Positions 7,497-14,384 of a stretch of 29,714 nucleotides of DNA are shown here, piece by piece; the stretch's first letter is position 1; the number at the start of each line of letters is the position of its first letter. A model generated the notes under the pieces. That model did not search any database. It was not told where the DNA came from and saw nothing but the letters and a program-made list of their open reading frames with translations. The position numbers and the translations under genes were made by a program. Origin of the DNA: a virus; IMG/VR virus record IMGVR_UViG_3300049893_000851, positions 1-29,714 of that record. The stretch is one strand, 5' to 3'.

Positions 7497-9539
7497 TTAA
7501 GATGGTTTTGAGACCTTTGTATATAATGATTGATTAACTCCGTCATAAAATACTAATGGGTCATCATAAGTGATAAAAGGGTCGTCATATTGTTCTTTTC
7601 CCACTGTATTTATATTAACATAACTTGGATTAGTAGGTTTGGCTATATTGGTATAACTTGTTCCAATCGGTTTTGACATATAAGGATTCTGCCAACCGTA
7701 ATTATTTGCAACATCAACTGAATTATAACCCATATACCAATAAGCACCACTTACGCGAGAATTGCTAACCCTTAAATAGTCACAGTCAACTCTACCCGAA
7801 GACTTTGAAAGAATAAATTGAGTTGAACCATCGGAACTGTTTAAAGTGATGATATTTCCTGAACTACCACTAACTGTAAAAGTGGTGACAGTTTGAGTGG
7901 TGCCTGATTGAAACTTCAAAGAGTGAGCAACTGTTCCTGAATCCTTAATCTCCCCAAATGTATTTGAATTGTAGACTGTATTTGTGCCAGTTGATGTCCC
8001 TCGATTTAACCAGAGAGTAGTGAAGGTGTGTCCACCACCATAAAAGGAAGCGTCAGAAGAAGATGTGTTAGTGAGTTTAATTGTTCCGGTATAAGAAAGA
8101 GTTAAACCAGATGATGGTGTGTCCCAAACTGTTCCCGTACCGGTTAAAGTAATTGTTCCAGTGCCTAAGTTGATAGTTTTGGTACCAGCATAATTAGAGT
8201 TAATTGAGGCACAGGTGATGTTTTTATTATTAGCACTAAATGTTGCACCATCACCGTTAAAAATCAATCCAAGAGTGGTTGTTAGGTCATCAGTCAAGGT
8301 TCTTGAGCCTCCTGACGCTAAGAAATAGATTGTTGTATTTAACGATACCCCATTATTAGTAAAAGTCGTATCACCAGAAATAGCATCCTCAATAAAATAC
8401 AAGGTTCCAGCAGAAGAAGACGATGTCATCCCTGTTCCTAATGTGAGATTGCCGTAAACAACAAAAAAATTAAATCTAACGGTTCCTGTATAGCCAGTAA
8501 AATTGACATTATTAGCTATAAAATTAGAAACATTTAAAGTATAAGAGCCAGCTGTAATATTTACATTATTTAAATTCTCTAAACCACTACTAATAGTGAC
8601 TGAACCGGCGGTTGCACCTGTTATGTTAATTGTTGATTCTTCTGCATTAACCGTCAAACCACTACCGCCAAAGTTTATTCCCAATATACTCGTAAGTGTC
8701 CAAGTGCCTGAACCCATAGTCACAGTCTTCGAACTTGAACTAGTTGTTGTAATATAAGTTGCTGTTATATTTTTATCATTTGCATCAAATGTTCCTTTAT
8801 TAAAAGTAATACTACCCAATAGAGTCAAGTTGTCTGATAATTGCCTGGTTCCCGTGCTGTTAATTGTTATATTGGCTTTGATGGTTGCACCATTGCTAGT
8901 TAAAGTTTTTGTTCCCGAACTTTCAATAAATATTAATTCACCTGTTCCAGTCGATGTTGTCATTGTTGCACTACAGGTCATATCACCAGATATCGAAAGG
9001 TTGTCAGCATAAAAACTACCGCTGAAACCAGTTAAATCAAGATTATTTATTGTAATATTTTCAAGTTCAAGACTGCCAGTTCCAGCTGTAATATTTACGT
9101 TATTAATAGTTTTATTTCCACCTGTTATTTTTTTTGCTCCCCCCGTGCTATCAGAAGAAATAATTGTCGCAGTACCAGCATTTACTGTAATATTAGTAGA
9201 CGTTCCAAAAATAATAATAGTATTATCATTAATAAATTCCCAAGTGCCACTACCCATATTTAAAGTTTTTGTTGCAGTACCAGAACATTGAATATAATAC
9301 ATTTTTAAATTATATGTCGAAGCATCAAATGTTCCTGTGAAGGCATCCATTAAAATATAAAATACTTCTATATTCGCCCCGAGCGTCACCGTTCCACCAC
9401 CAGATGAGCCATTAAAAGTCACAATATCAGAAGCTCCTGGCACTGAAGCTCCTCCAGCACCACCAGAAGAAGCTGACCAGTGGGTTGTATCACTAGCGTC
9501 CCAAGTTCCCGTGCCTCCAACCCAATATCTTATAGCCAT
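7497..9539 (-). CDS. Large Ser/Thr/Asn-rich fibre protein built of about 180-residue modules
   Basis: Protein of 680 residues starting MAIRYWVGGTGTWDASDTTHW, an opening common in phage adhesins of the same type. The body is beta-rich and consists of two full and one partial divergent modules. TFDAS/TFDAN/TFSAN begin at about 70, 250 and 433; KTLNMGSGTW, KTVTMGSGTW and KTINLGTGTI follow at about 91, 271 and 454; NNVNITAG occurs at about 146 and 324. The composition (Ser, Thr, Asn, Gly) and strand-turn rhythm fit a beta-solenoid or stacked-sheet fibre. The last 100 residues differ, with PS/NP-rich and acidic stretches (QYDDPFITYDDPLVFYDG). It precedes the glycine-rich adhesin, so the two probably form or decorate one host-binding apparatus. 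It is also a plausible acceptor for the phage's own glycosyltransferases (inference). Confidence 0.7.
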   Translation of the reverse strand: MAIRYWVGGTGTWDASDTTHWSASSGGAGGASVPGASDIVTFNGSSGGGTVTLGANIEVFYILMDAFTGTFDASTYNLKMYYIQCSGTATKTLNMGSGTWEFINDNTIIIFGTSTNITVNAGTATIISSDSTGGAKKITGGNKTINNVNITAGTGSLELENITINNLDLTGFSGSFYADNLSISGDMTCSATMTTSTGTGELIFIESSGTKTLTSNGATIKANITINSTGTRQLSDNLTLLGSITFNKGTFDANDKNITATYITTTSSSSKTVTMGSGTWTLTSILGINFGGSGLTVNAEESTINITGATAGSVTISSGLENLNNVNITAGSYTLNVSNFIANNVNFTGYTGTVRFNFFVVYGNLTLGTGMTSSSSAGTLYFIEDAISGDTTFTNNGVSLNTTIYFLASGGSRTLTDDLTTTLGLIFNGDGATFSANNKNITCASINSNYAGTKTINLGTGTITLTGTGTVWDTPSSGLTLSYTGTIKLTNTSSSDASFYGGGHTFTTLWLNRGTSTGTNTVYNSNTFGEIKDSGTVAHSLKFQSGTTQTVTTFTVSGSSGNIITLNSSDGSTQFILSKSSGRVDCDYLRVSNSRVSGAYWYMGYNSVDVANNYGWQNPYMSKPIGTSYTNIAKPTNPSYVNINTVGKEQYDDPFITYDDPLVFYDGVNQSLYTKVSKPS

Positions 9540-9542
9540 AAT

Positions 9543-10250
9543 TTAATAATCCCAACCATTACTACCAATAATTAAATTCTCAACCTGTATTGGTTGTGAA
9601 CTCCCTCGACCTAGAGTTGAAATATACTGCTGAACTCTATCCTGATATTTCTGCTCAAAAGCTTGAGCCTCATTAAATTTTCCAAGAGAATTTAAATAAT
9701 CAGCACACACTCCAAATCCTAGTACTCGATAATCTTGATTTTCGGGATATGAGATGGTATCAGAGGTAGCTGTATATTCAGTCGGCTTCAAATAATAGAA
9801 CAAACGAATAGCTTGAGTTAAATTATCACCACTTTTAAAGGCGGGAAATATTTCATACCAATCACCTCGGTCGTCGAACTTTGGACACTGGGTTGAAGCG
9901 TTTGAACGTAAGTATGAAAAAGAATTTTGCTGACTCAAATTAGCCACATCTACTTGTTCAGCTCTAATATAACCGCTTGGGTCGGTATTTTGATAATTAA
10001 CTTCTATTGTTTTTAAAGCTAAACAGTCAGACGGATAGGCTAAGGTTGTTCCACTTCCTGTAGTTGGAACATTTGCATCACAATAAGCTTCCTGTAGTTG
10101 AGACGCATCTACCCCGTGTTCTACTAATTGGCGGTGAAAATCAACTAGACGTGAGTTAGCAAAAATAATTAGGTTAGTGTCTGTTAAACCATTACTGTCT
10201 GTTTGACATTGAGCCCTTGCAAATGAAGCGACGTTTGATAATGTTGACAT
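9543..10250 (-). CDS. Head-tail adaptor (neck) protein
   Basis: Protein of 235 residues. The N-terminus (MSTLSNVASFARAQCQTDSN, then GLTDTNLIIFAN and LVDFHRQLVEHGVD) matches the pattern of phage adaptor proteins that join the portal to the tail: two short helices for docking, followed by beta and helical parts. A segment with GDWYEIFPAF and a C-terminal helix (NEAQAFEQKYQDRVQQYISTL) follow. In such phages this protein forms a ring under the portal. It is the first gene after the major capsid protein and the inserted HNH gene, and precedes the fibre genes, as expected for a neck protein. No Shine-Dalgarno sequence; the ATG follows an A/T-rich run. Confidence 0.7.
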   Translation of the reverse strand: MSTLSNVASFARAQCQTDSNGLTDTNLIIFANSRLVDFHRQLVEHGVDASQLQEAYCDANVPTTGSGTTLAYPSDCLALKTIEVNYQNTDPSGYIRAEQVDVANLSQQNSFSYLRSNASTQCPKFDDRGDWYEIFPAFKSGDNLTQAIRLFYYLKPTEYTATSDTISYPENQDYRVLGFGVCADYLNSLGKFNEAQAFEQKYQDRVQQYISTLGRGSSQPIQVENLIIGSNGWDY

Positions 10251-10259
10251 AATTTTATT

Positions 10260-10625
10260 TTAATTTAACCTAAAATAATATTTTAAAGCCTTTTTAACTA
10301 AATCGTGGTATGTTTTTGAATTACACTTGGAACATAGTATCTTTAAATTTGCATAAGAATACTCCCCACCAATACATTTAGGAATAATATGCTCTAGTGT
10401 CAAATTCTCTCGCGAACCGCAATTAGCACAGCAATTTCCATCTCTCTCAATAATCTTATTCCTCCAATATTTATCCTTATTAAAGGATGGACACTTTTTT
10501 TTGGCCAACCTAACTCTTTCTGGGTATCTTTCTTTATATTTTTTTACATAAATTCTACTCTTCAGCTTTTTTGCTTGTATTCTTTCCTCGTCTGTAAAAT
10601 ATTTTTTGTTATATCTATTTCCCAT
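10260..10625 (-). CDS. HNH endonuclease
   Basis: Protein of 121 residues. A basic, Lys/Arg-rich N-terminal half (about 1-55) probably contacts DNA. The second half is a compact HNH nuclease: CCANCGS (about 66-72), then LTLEHIIPKCIGGEYSYANL with the HIIP histidine, and LCSKCNSK near the C-terminus. The two CxxC pairs should bind a structural zinc and the His/Asn residues coordinate the catalytic metal. The gene sits between the intact major capsid gene and the adaptor gene, and is not part of the virion set, which fits a mobile free-standing endonuclease. A packaging-linked HNH protein is an alternative, but those normally lie beside the terminase genes. Confidence 0.85.
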   Translation of the reverse strand: MGNRYNKKYFTDEERIQAKKLKSRIYVKKYKERYPERVRLAKKKCPSFNKDKYWRNKIIERDGNCCANCGSRENLTLEHIIPKCIGGEYSYANLKILCSKCNSKTYHDLVKKALKYYFRLN

Positions 10626-10645
10626 AATTATTTACGTCCTAATCC

Positions 10646-10661
10646 CAGCCCCTTAGGGCTG
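10646..10661. other. Hairpin between major capsid and HNH genes
   Basis: A perfect 6-bp inverted repeat (CAGCCC / GGGCTG with a 4-base loop) lies 19 bases after the capsid stop codon in reading direction. It is GC-rich in AT-rich surroundings. No run of U follows on the minus-strand transcript, so it is not a classical intrinsic terminator. It could limit read-through or protect the 3' end of a capsid mRNA. Confidence 0.4.
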
Positions 10662-10679
10662 AGTTAAGATACAAACTAA

Positions 10680-11762
10680 CTAAGCAGTGAAAGCTGACTC
10701 AACTCGGATGATTCTTGGAGCACCCAAGGTATCATTAAATCGAGTGACACCTAATGAAACTTTACCACCAATTGAGCTGTAAAGGTTCAAAGCGTTGTTA
10801 GAGTCTGCAGTTGTAGTTAGAATTGCAGTTGGCTCTTGGAAATACCCCCAACCGAATGAATCCTGACCGATAACGGTAGTAGGAATCACAGAGACAGTTG
10901 AGTTAAAGTAATTCTGCCAAGCAGTTTCAAGATAACGTACACCTCGGAAACCACCTAGTTTACCAAGTTTCAAGTCTTCTACGTTAGTGTATCGTCCAAC
11001 ATCAATGTAAGCACCAGTTGAGGTGTTTGACATCAAGTCAGAAGCGACAGCAGGATGAATGATTGCAGTGTAATAACCACCAAAATCTTTCAAACCAGCG
11101 GCGTTTGACGAACGGAGATAAGATACAGCTTTAACCATATCAGCTTGGGTAATTAAATCACCAGCAGCGATTGAAGTTCTAGCTGTTCTAGCACCTGAAT
11201 AAATAATACCGTTTGAGCCAGCATTGACCACGGTTTGGATAGCCGTATCAACCATTCTAGCTAAGGCATTTCTTACTTCCATAGTTGCATTCTGGATAAC
11301 TTCAATAGCAGAGTTTCGAACTAAAAGGTCAGAAACGGCTACCAAAATACCATACTGTGCAGGGCCGGTTGAATAAGAAGTTGCACCCCAAGTAATTGCA
11401 GTTGGGTTGCTACCTTCGGTGATTGCCGCGACACCAGATACTGAAGACACGGGGAAACCACCTTTGACGGAGTTAGGGTCACCTCCAATAATGGAAGCAC
11501 CGGCACCCCATACAGAACCTGACCCACCAATATTAGGACCGCCAACAGTCACCATTGAGACGTTAATCTTAACTGGTAATTGAGCTGGCTGTGGGAAAAT
11601 AATCCTATCAGAACCTTTAGGAGCGTCCCTTCGAGTTCCGAGTTTTGCATACTGAAGGTCTGGCTCTAGCATCCTGACCATATCAGTGATGTATCCAGTC
11701 AGAAGTTCAGACGTTTGGGTGGATGAACCACCCCAGTCACTATTTCTTACAGTTGTTGCCAT
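10680..11762 (-). CDS. Major capsid protein, N4-gp56-like
   Basis: Protein of 360 residues, close to the usual size for HK97-fold capsid proteins of the N4-gp56 family. The N-terminal segment YAKLGTRRDAPKGSDRIIFP (about 39-58) corresponds to the family's conserved block with a basic loop followed by a strand. The middle has a long helix (VIQNATMEVRNALARMVDTAIQ, about 157-178) like the HK97 spine helix, then GGYYTAIIHPAVASDLM (about 225-241), GFRGVRYLET and GWGYFQEPTAI. The C-terminal motif RFNDTLGAPRIIRVESAFTA is typical of the family. The upstream gene is scaffold-like and the downstream one an adaptor, separated only by an HNH insert. The protein forms the icosahedral shell. No frameshift or truncation is seen. 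Confidence 0.85.
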   Translation of the reverse strand: MATTVRNSDWGGSSTQTSELLTGYITDMVRMLEPDLQYAKLGTRRDAPKGSDRIIFPQPAQLPVKINVSMVTVGGPNIGGSGSVWGAGASIIGGDPNSVKGGFPVSSVSGVAAITEGSNPTAITWGATSYSTGPAQYGILVAVSDLLVRNSAIEVIQNATMEVRNALARMVDTAIQTVVNAGSNGIIYSGARTARTSIAAGDLITQADMVKAVSYLRSSNAAGLKDFGGYYTAIIHPAVASDLMSNTSTGAYIDVGRYTNVEDLKLGKLGGFRGVRYLETAWQNYFNSTVSVIPTTVIGQDSFGWGYFQEPTAILTTTADSNNALNLYSSIGGKVSLGVTRFNDTLGAPRIIRVESAFTA

Positions 11763-11787
11763 TTTATTAAATAAGTCTCATCCCAAG

Positions 11788-12285
11788 TTATCTACCTCTT
11801 AAAGCACCAACGAGCAATCCAGACTTTTCGGCTTCTTTTAGTGCCTCCAGTTTTTCTTCCGGTTTCATATCAGAAATTGATTTTTGACCTTCGGTCAATG
11901 TTGGAGCTGAGCCGCCTTCAATTTGTTGTTCAGTTGGTTTAGGTGCTGGCGGAGGGGTTAATTTACCCTCTTTTGCCAAGACCGCAAGGATGGCATCTTC
12001 AGTATCATATCCCTTATCCACTCTTTCCTTAATTTTATCTTGGTAAGCTGAGGCTTGAGGATACTTTGAGACATTAGTTGAAAAACCTTTATAAAAATTC
12101 AAGTCTTTTTCAGCTTTTTGTCTCGCTTCTTCGGCCGCTGTTGCTTTCGCAATAGCTTCATCCTTTTCTTTTGAAGTAAGTATTACTTTTTCAGAGAGCT
12201 TTTCAAAACGATTTTTAACTTTTAATCTTTCTTCGACATTGGACTGAATGTTGTCCAGTTCCAAATTTATTTCTTGTTCTTCCAT
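11788..12285 (-). CDS. Scaffold-like protein
   Basis: Protein of 165 residues, directly before the major capsid gene as is usual for a scaffolding protein. Residues about 5-65 form a continuous Glu/Lys/Ala-rich coiled coil. A central helical part (about 66-107, YQDKIKERVDKGYDTEDAIL) is followed by a Pro/Gln-rich linker (about 110-130) and a short C-terminal helix ending LVGALRGR, a basic tail of the kind that binds capsid subunits. There is no protease motif. Scaffold function is inferred from position and composition. The ATG lies after a 114-base leader with a hairpin, and no Shine-Dalgarno is seen. Confidence 0.7.
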   Translation of the reverse strand: MEEQEINLELDNIQSNVEERLKVKNRFEKLSEKVILTSKEKDEAIAKATAAEEARQKAEKDLNFYKGFSTNVSKYPQASAYQDKIKERVDKGYDTEDAILAVLAKEGKLTPPPAPKPTEQQIEGGSAPTLTEGQKSISDMKPEEKLEALKEAEKSGLLVGALRGR

Positions 12286-12305
12286 TTTTCTGCTTGTGTT
12301 TCACC

Positions 12306-12327
12306 TTGTGGTCAGCGACCTCCACAA
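12306..12327. other. Hairpin in the leader of the scaffold/capsid genes
   Basis: TTGTGG at 12306-12311 and CCACAA at 12322-12327 can form a 6-bp stem around a 10-base loop that holds an alternative smaller stem (GGTC/GACC). It is in the 114-base gap 12286-12399, the largest gap in the head-gene block, and begins about 20 bases before the scaffold ATG on the minus-strand transcript. No clear promoter was found in the gap. It may shape translation or mRNA processing of the capsid genes. Confidence 0.3.
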
Positions 12328-12399
12328 CGGGATTAGTCTAATAATTGCACTGCTTGACTTCTGACTAGGAAGGGCAGGATAGTTTGCAAAAACAAACTT

Positions 12400-12786
12400 T
12401 TAACTTGCTTGTTTGAATGCTTGTTCGTGTGCCTTTACGCACTCGAACGAGTTGCACCAGACAAGTAGTTCACCTGGTCGGTAGGGATGTTCCGCTACGT
12501 TTAGGGTGCTATTTCTAACTACCTCATCTTGATTTCTCTTATCACCGCAATATACACATTTCATCTCCATTCCTCTGTAATGAGGGCAGAGTTTATATTG
12601 CATATCACCAGGCTGATAGGAATCAAGCGTTCCGCAGAATTCACACTGTCCACCTCGGATTTGTGGAAATCTACGAGACATTGGGGCTGATGATACTCCT
12701 CTTGGGGTGAGTCTCATATTCCTCGGTAAGGAAGAATAATCGGGTGCTTTTGCATATTGAGGCAAAGTCCTCGGAGTTTCGTTCAT
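12400..12786 (-). CDS. Zinc-finger-like protein in the head block, unknown function
   Basis: Protein of 128 residues. The first 45 residues are Pro/Arg-rich and probably extended. Two zinc-site pairs follow: CEFCG (about 48-52) and CPHY (about 67-70), then CVYCG (about 77-81) with CNSFEC near the C-terminus (about 111-116). This suggests one or two treble-clef or ribbon-like zinc modules. I do not recognise the family. The start overlaps the stop of the preceding 103-residue gene by ATGA, and the scaffold gene follows after 114 bases. It might be a minor head protein or an assembly or regulatory factor. Confidence 0.7.
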   Translation of the reverse strand: MNETPRTLPQYAKAPDYSSLPRNMRLTPRGVSSAPMSRRFPQIRGGQCEFCGTLDSYQPGDMQYKLCPHYRGMEMKCVYCGDKRNQDEVVRNSTLNVAEHPYRPGELLVWCNSFECVKAHEQAFKQAS

Positions 12787-13094
12787 TGTAATTTTTTCTT
12801 AATGTCTTCTAACTGAGACTTTAAGGTTTGAATAAACCTCTCACTATCAACGTTCTGTTTAGCCCAAGCCCATTCACCTTGAAGTTTATATAACTTATTA
12901 GTGTCAATGACTTTTGCTAAAGACTCATTTATTAGTTGTTTCTCAATCGAAGCTAATGTTTTGTTAAAGACCAATTCTTTTAAGGTAAGCCAATCTTCGT
13001 TTGTTTCAAGCCTCGCTAGAGCTTCTAGGAGTCGAACTAAACGGTCTTGTATCTCTCTTAACTTAACCTTGTTTTCTTCTGTTATCTCGTCCAT
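12783..13094 (-). CDS. Small helical protein, unknown function
   Basis: Protein of 103 residues, nearly all helical, with heptad-like Leu/Ile spacing (KVKLREIQDRLVRLLEALAR, about 9-28, and ESLAKVIDTNKLYKLQGEWA, about 57-76). It contains no Cys, no signal peptide and no catalytic motif. It is preceded by a decoration-like gene 5 bases away and followed by a zinc-finger gene with an ATGA overlap, so it is translated as part of the head block. A minor capsid or chaperone role is possible, but the sequence does not show it. Confidence 0.65.
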   Translation of the reverse strand: MDEITEENKVKLREIQDRLVRLLEALARLETNEDWLTLKELVFNKTLASIEKQLINESLAKVIDTNKLYKLQGEWAWAKQNVDSERFIQTLKSQLEDIKKKLQ

Positions 13095-13099
13095 AAATT

Positions 13100-13591
13100 T
13101 TAAGCTGTAGCTGACTGGTTATTAACCATCACTTGGACTCTTGCACTAATATCTGTTGCATTTCCTGTTGAAATAAGGAAAATACGGTTCTGCAAACCTA
13201 AGACCGGAAGACCAGATACTTGCTGTGAACCCAAAGTAGAAGCAGATGCACTACCAACACCAGCAGTAATAACTGACGCACTTTGAGTGACGGCTGTTCT
13301 TAAACCACCGGACACAGTAGGAATGGACATCCACTGTGAAGCGGCACCAGCACCGTTAGCTGAAACAATACTTGTCCTAGCAACATCATAGTAAGTTGTT
13401 CCACCATCATCTGAAGTCTGAAAGATTGCACTAACACCACCAGCCACTACCGAAGCAACTAATTTTACAACCACATTATCGGTATCCTGTGGCAGTTTAA
13501 AGTTGTAAGCCCAACCACCAGCAACAGAGGTAGTCCCCTGGTTAGTGTGGGTGTAATCAAATACAGTCTGTAAAGGTAATCTAATTGACAT
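13100..13591 (-). CDS. Probable head decoration/fibre protein
   Basis: Protein of 163 residues, beta-rich, with high Ala, Ser, Thr, Val and Gly and no Cys. Strand-like segments include WAYNFKLPQDTDNVVVKLVA (about 27-46) and IFQTSDDGGTTYYDV (about 56-70); the latter resembles the F-x-x-SxDGGTTY-D strand pair found in many phage head and tail surface proteins. The middle (about 95-125) is a Ser/Ala/Gly-rich stretch. Position between portal and capsid genes and composition suggest a surface protein of the head; that is inference. A possible acceptor of phage-encoded glycosylation. Confidence 0.5.
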   Translation of the reverse strand: MSIRLPLQTVFDYTHTNQGTTSVAGGWAYNFKLPQDTDNVVVKLVASVVAGGVSAIFQTSDDGGTTYYDVARTSIVSANGAGAASQWMSIPTVSGGLRTAVTQSASVITAGVGSASASTLGSQQVSGLPVLGLQNRIFLISTGNATDISARVQVMVNNQSATA

Positions 13592-13623
13592 AGTTTTTTT
13601 TATGTTTAATTTGTTTCGGGAGC

Positions 13624-13806
13624 CTAAAATTGCACTCCCCCTGATAACGCCCTTTCGGCGGCTCGTTCAAGCATTGTTTGATGCCTTTTTTCCGCCTTTG
13701 CCATATTCTTTTGTTGTTCGACCTTTACATCTTCAATGCCACGGGCAATGACCCTCCCGCGTTCTCTTAACTGTTCTTGTTGTTTATCTGTTAGAGATGA
13801 TTTCAT
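13624..13806 (-). CDS. Small basic helical protein, unknown function
   Basis: Protein of 60 residues, Lys/Arg/Glu/Gln-rich and helical throughout (KQQEQLRERGRVIARGIEDV). No known motif. Its start lies within the end of the preceding 57-residue gene, an overlap of 23 bases, and it is followed 32 bases later by the decoration-like gene. It could be a small structural or assembly protein. Coding status rests on the shared strand and tight packing. Confidence 0.55.
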   Translation of the reverse strand: MKSSLTDKQQEQLRERGRVIARGIEDVKVEQQKNMAKAEKRHQTMLERAAERALSGGVQF

Positions 13807-13957
13807 TGATTTTATCTTTTAATATGTTCATATCTCCATTTCCAAACTCTTGGGTAATAGGGAGAACTTTCGGAAACATTACTTCTTTTACTTCTTCAAC
13901 AATTTCCGGTGGTGGGAGACTATTTTCTTTTGGTAATTTTATTATTTTTTTAGGCAT
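13784..13957 (-). CDS. Small ORF of 57 residues, unknown function
   Basis: The ATG at 13957 opens a frame of 57 codons to a TAA at 13784-13786. The product begins MPKKIIKLPKENSLPPPEIV and ends NEIISNR. It fills a gap of about 150 bases between two other genes on the same strand and starts 1 base after the stop of the preceding decoration-like gene, which fits the packing here. It has a basic N-terminus, a Pro-rich turn (LPPPEIVEEVKEV) and a helical end. No function can be named. Confidence 0.6.
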   Translation of the reverse strand: MPKKIIKLPKENSLPPPEIVEEVKEVMFPKVLPITQEFGNGDMNILKDKINEIISNR

Positions 13958-13958
13958 A

Positions 13959-14384
13959 TTAGTATTCAGCGATTAAGATACTTGTGGCAGTTGTGCCAGC
14001 GTTTATGACAGCGAGACGATTGTATAAACCATTAACGCTACCAGCTTGACCAACAGGCTGACCGGCCGTCTCTTTAGGAACGACAAATCTTCTATAATTT
14101 GATGGTGGCACATAGTGGTCATAATTAGCACCAGCACCAGAAGCAACAACTGAAGCTTTTGCACCAGCCGCAGCCGCCGTTTCAGTATTTGGAACCCATC
14201 TAATAACCGCACCTTGACCACCAAAAGCACCAACCTCTAAAGTGGTTGTGTCTGGGTGCAAGGTAATAACTGACGAAGCAACTTGGTTCTCTGAGGTGAT
14301 TCTATTTACTGCTTTAAAAGGAGCAGGAAAATTTTGCATTGGTTCACCGCCAGTATCTCTAGGTAAATTTTTTGCGTAGTTCAT
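13959..14384 (-). CDS. Probable capsid decoration protein
   Basis: Protein of 141 residues, beta-rich, with Ala, Gly, Val and Thr abundant and no Cys. It has an N-terminal arm (about 1-25), strands such as ASSVITLHPDTTTLEVGAFG (about 36-55) and VIRWVPNTET, and a C-terminal strand ITNAGTTATSIL-like segment ending LIAEY. The size and place, directly after the portal gene and before the capsid group, match small head decoration or auxiliary head proteins. The start is one base within the portal stop region. Family membership was not proven. Confidence 0.5.
   Translation of the reverse strand: MNYAKNLPRDTGGEPMQNFPAPFKAVNRITSENQVASSVITLHPDTTTLEVGAFGGQGAVIRWVPNTETAAAAGAKASVVASGAGANYDHYVPPSNYRRFVVPKETAGQPVGQAGSVNGLYNRLAVINAGTTATSILIAEY

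Noticed and set aside
10260-11762. HNH gene as part of an intron or intein splitting the capsid gene
   Set aside because: The capsid frame is complete with its family C-terminus before the HNH gene, so nothing is interrupted.
12382-12397. GTTTG/CAAAC inverted repeat followed by TTTT on the plus strand, read as a terminator
   Set aside because: The T run is on the plus strand, where no gene ends; on the minus transcript there is no U run after the stem, and the stem is only 5 bp.
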